Assembly: GCF_017811755.1 (NCBI RefSeq)
Contig: NZ_JADDJF010000037.1
Coordinates: 1 to 33,225, forward strand
Direction of reading: 5' to 3'
Length of the DNA stretch: 33,225 nucleotides
DNA from: Pararhodobacter sp. SW119
GTDB lineage: Bacteria; Pseudomonadota; Alphaproteobacteria; Rhodobacterales; Rhodobacteraceae
Part shown: positions 32,018 to 33,225 of the stretch, piece after piece
Position numbering within the stretch: position 1 is the first letter of the stretch
Layout: every line of letters starts with the position of its first letter
The notes under the pieces: generated by a model
Told to the model about the DNA's origin: nothing
The model's database searches: none
What the model saw: only the letters and a program-made list of their open reading frames with translations
Made by a program: the position numbers and the translations under genes

Positions 32018-33225
32018 ATGTCCCTGGTTAGGGAAGTCAGGAAGGCTGCGACGCTGCACCAAGCGTGGTTCAGCATTCGAGATAACGCCAGGGCATCCAA
32101 GAGCAGCACGACGAAGAAGGAAGTTCGCGACTTCGAACAGAGGCTGCCACTCCGGATTCGGTCGCTTCAGGACAAGCTGCGGGAGGGCTATCGGTTCGAG
32201 CCTCCGGTCGGGGTTCTAATTCCCAAGAAGAGCGGCGCGGGTAAACGAGGACTGGTTGTCTCCCCGCTTCCTGATCGCGTGGTACAGAGGGCGATCCTCG
32301 ATGTGCTTCAGCGCTATGACAGCGCCGCGCTTCAGTCGGTGATGGAGTGCGCGACTTCCTTCGGCGGCATTCCCGGCCGAGGAGTTCAGGATACGATCAT
32401 CGAGATCGAACGGGCGCGCTTGACGGGTGGGGCTGCCTGGATTGCTGGTTCGGACATCTCTGGTTTCTTCACGAAGATTGACGTGGCCGCAGTCGTGGAT
32501 TTCGTCCGCGGAGCAGTGCAGGACGACGCCTTCACGACCCTCTTCCACAACGCGCTTACGGTAGAACTCGATAACGCCGCGCAGATGTCGCCCAAGGATT
32601 TGGAACTGTTCCCGAGCGAAGGGATCGGGGTGGCGCAGGGCTGCCCTCTGTCGGCCTTCGCGGGCAACATCTTCTTGCGGGAATTTGACAAGGCCATGAA
32701 CGAGGGCCCGGTCAGGTGCCTCCGCTACATCGACGACTTCATCCTGCTCTGCCCGTCTGAGGCGGTCGCCCGATCCGCGTTGGAGAAGGCGAAAGAACTG
32801 TTGAGCGGGCTCGGCCTTGAAATCTACGACCCCGACAAAAACCCGCGCAAGGCCTTCATCGGTCGCTTCGCAGGCTCGATCGAGTTCCTGGGCCATCGGA
32901 TGGTGCCCGGAAAATACCCGCCCACCGAAGGCAATCTTGATAGCTTGCTCCGGGGGATCGACCTCGACATCGACGGATTCCACACTCACATCTGCAAGTT
33001 GCGAGAAGGCAGAGCCACCAGCCGGCGGCAATCATTCGTTGCCACAGTCTCATCAATCGACCAGCGGATACTGTCCTGGTGCGGAGCCTTCTGCGCTTCT
33101 TCCTGCGAGGACACCGCACGTCGCATCGACAGCGAGATTGACAAGAGGATAGCCAAGCTAATCGACATGTATGGCAAGGCAGTGAAGAGACCGCAGGTTT
33201 CGCGTCGAAAGCTGTTCGGAGTTCA
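32018..33225 (+). CDS. Reverse transcriptase (RNA-directed DNA polymerase), 3' end outside window
   Basis: An open frame of 402 codons that reaches the right edge without a stop. RT motifs occur in order: LVVSPLPDRVVQRAIL (79-94), the first catalytic Asp146 in AGSDISGFFTKID, motif 4 GVAQGCPLSAFAGNIFL (204-220), the catalytic box RYIDDFILL (236-244) and FLGHRMVPGK (290-299). Motif 4 reads LSA where retron and group II RTs usually have SP and diversity-generating RTs SQ. The thumb region and a Cys-containing C-terminal part (IDQRILSWCGAFCASSCED) follow; no endonuclease or maturase domain is seen so far. The start ATG 32018 has GAGGG 5 bases upstream. Group II intron, retron, Abi/DRT-type defence RT and orphan RT are the options; I favour an unclassified or defence-type RT. 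Confidence 0.88.
   Translation, partial: MSLVREVRKAATLHQAWFSIRDNARASKSSTTKKEVRDFEQRLPLRIRSLQDKLREGYRFEPPVGVLIPKKSGAGKRGLVVSPLPDRVVQRAILDVLQRYDSAALQSVMECATSFGGIPGRGVQDTIIEIERARLTGGAAWIAGSDISGFFTKIDVAAVVDFVRGAVQDDAFTTLFHNALTVELDNAAQMSPKDLELFPSEGIGVAQGCPLSAFAGNIFLREFDKAMNEGPVRCLRYIDDFILLCPSEAVARSALEKAKELLSGLGLEIYDPDKNPRKAFIGRFAGSIEFLGHRMVPGKYPPTEGNLDSLLRGIDLDIDGFHTHICKLREGRATSRRQSFVATVSSIDQRILSWCGAFCASSCEDTARRIDSEIDKRIAKLIDMYGKAVKRPQVSRRKLFGV

Noticed and set aside
31458-33225. Diversity-generating retroelement
   Set aside because: The two repeats are identical, with no adenine-directed differences, RT motif 4 lacks the SQ typical of DGRs, and no lectin-fold or other target gene ends in a repeat. 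Kept only as an alternative.

Overview
The window is GC-rich chromosomal DNA of an alphaproteobacterium, most likely Rhodobacterales (Rhodobacteraceae/Paracoccaceae). The pointers are a VPLPA-CTERM type sorting tail, a class III transaminase of the type found in marine roseobacters, a TAXI-type TRAP operon with a DUF1850 gene, and the high GC of the core genes. The placement rests on recognising these families, not on a database search.

Layout. 1-6100: tRNA-Cys(GCA), a Wza-like polysaccharide-export lipoprotein, cobD (cobalamin), a phosphomannomutase/phosphoglucomutase, and a secreted protein with an exosortase-type C-terminus. 6101-10760: an M24 aminopeptidase P, then a molybdate ABC operon modA-modB-modC read leftward from a promoter that overlaps a perfect 22-bp palindrome. 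10964-16203: galE, a LysR regulator, and a rightward cluster of S49 peptidase, tiny zinc-ribbon membrane protein, CaCA antiporter and pteridine-reductase-like SDR. 16204-24319: uvrC, then a catabolic unit read leftward (TAXI solute-binding protein, DUF1850, fused TRAP permease, omega-transaminase, terminator) with a divergent GntR regulator and a palindrome in the shared promoter region.

24320-27540 is an accessory-looking stretch with a ParB-like small protein, a DUF421 membrane protein and a fatty acid desaturase. They are separated by copies of an intergenic element: a conserved ~95-bp leader followed by GC-rich palindromes (core TTCCCCGCGGGGAA) at a ~35-bp pitch. The longest copy has eight palindromes. 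It does not match CRISPR or any repeat family I know, and is one of the two most interesting objects here.

28683-33225: an M20 amidohydrolase is followed by tRNA-Phe(GAA). Directly behind this tRNA the DNA changes to lower GC and different codon use, as expected of an island integrated at a tRNA. It holds short tandem repeats, a two-gene operon (a transglutaminase-like protein starting with TTG, then a DUF2971-like protein), a 135-bp perfect direct repeat, and a reverse transcriptase gene that runs off the right edge. The RT has the catalytic D and YIDD residues but an unusual motif 4. This island end is a good candidate for an undescribed anti-phage or mobile retroelement system. Its right part and its integrase, if any, lie outside the window.
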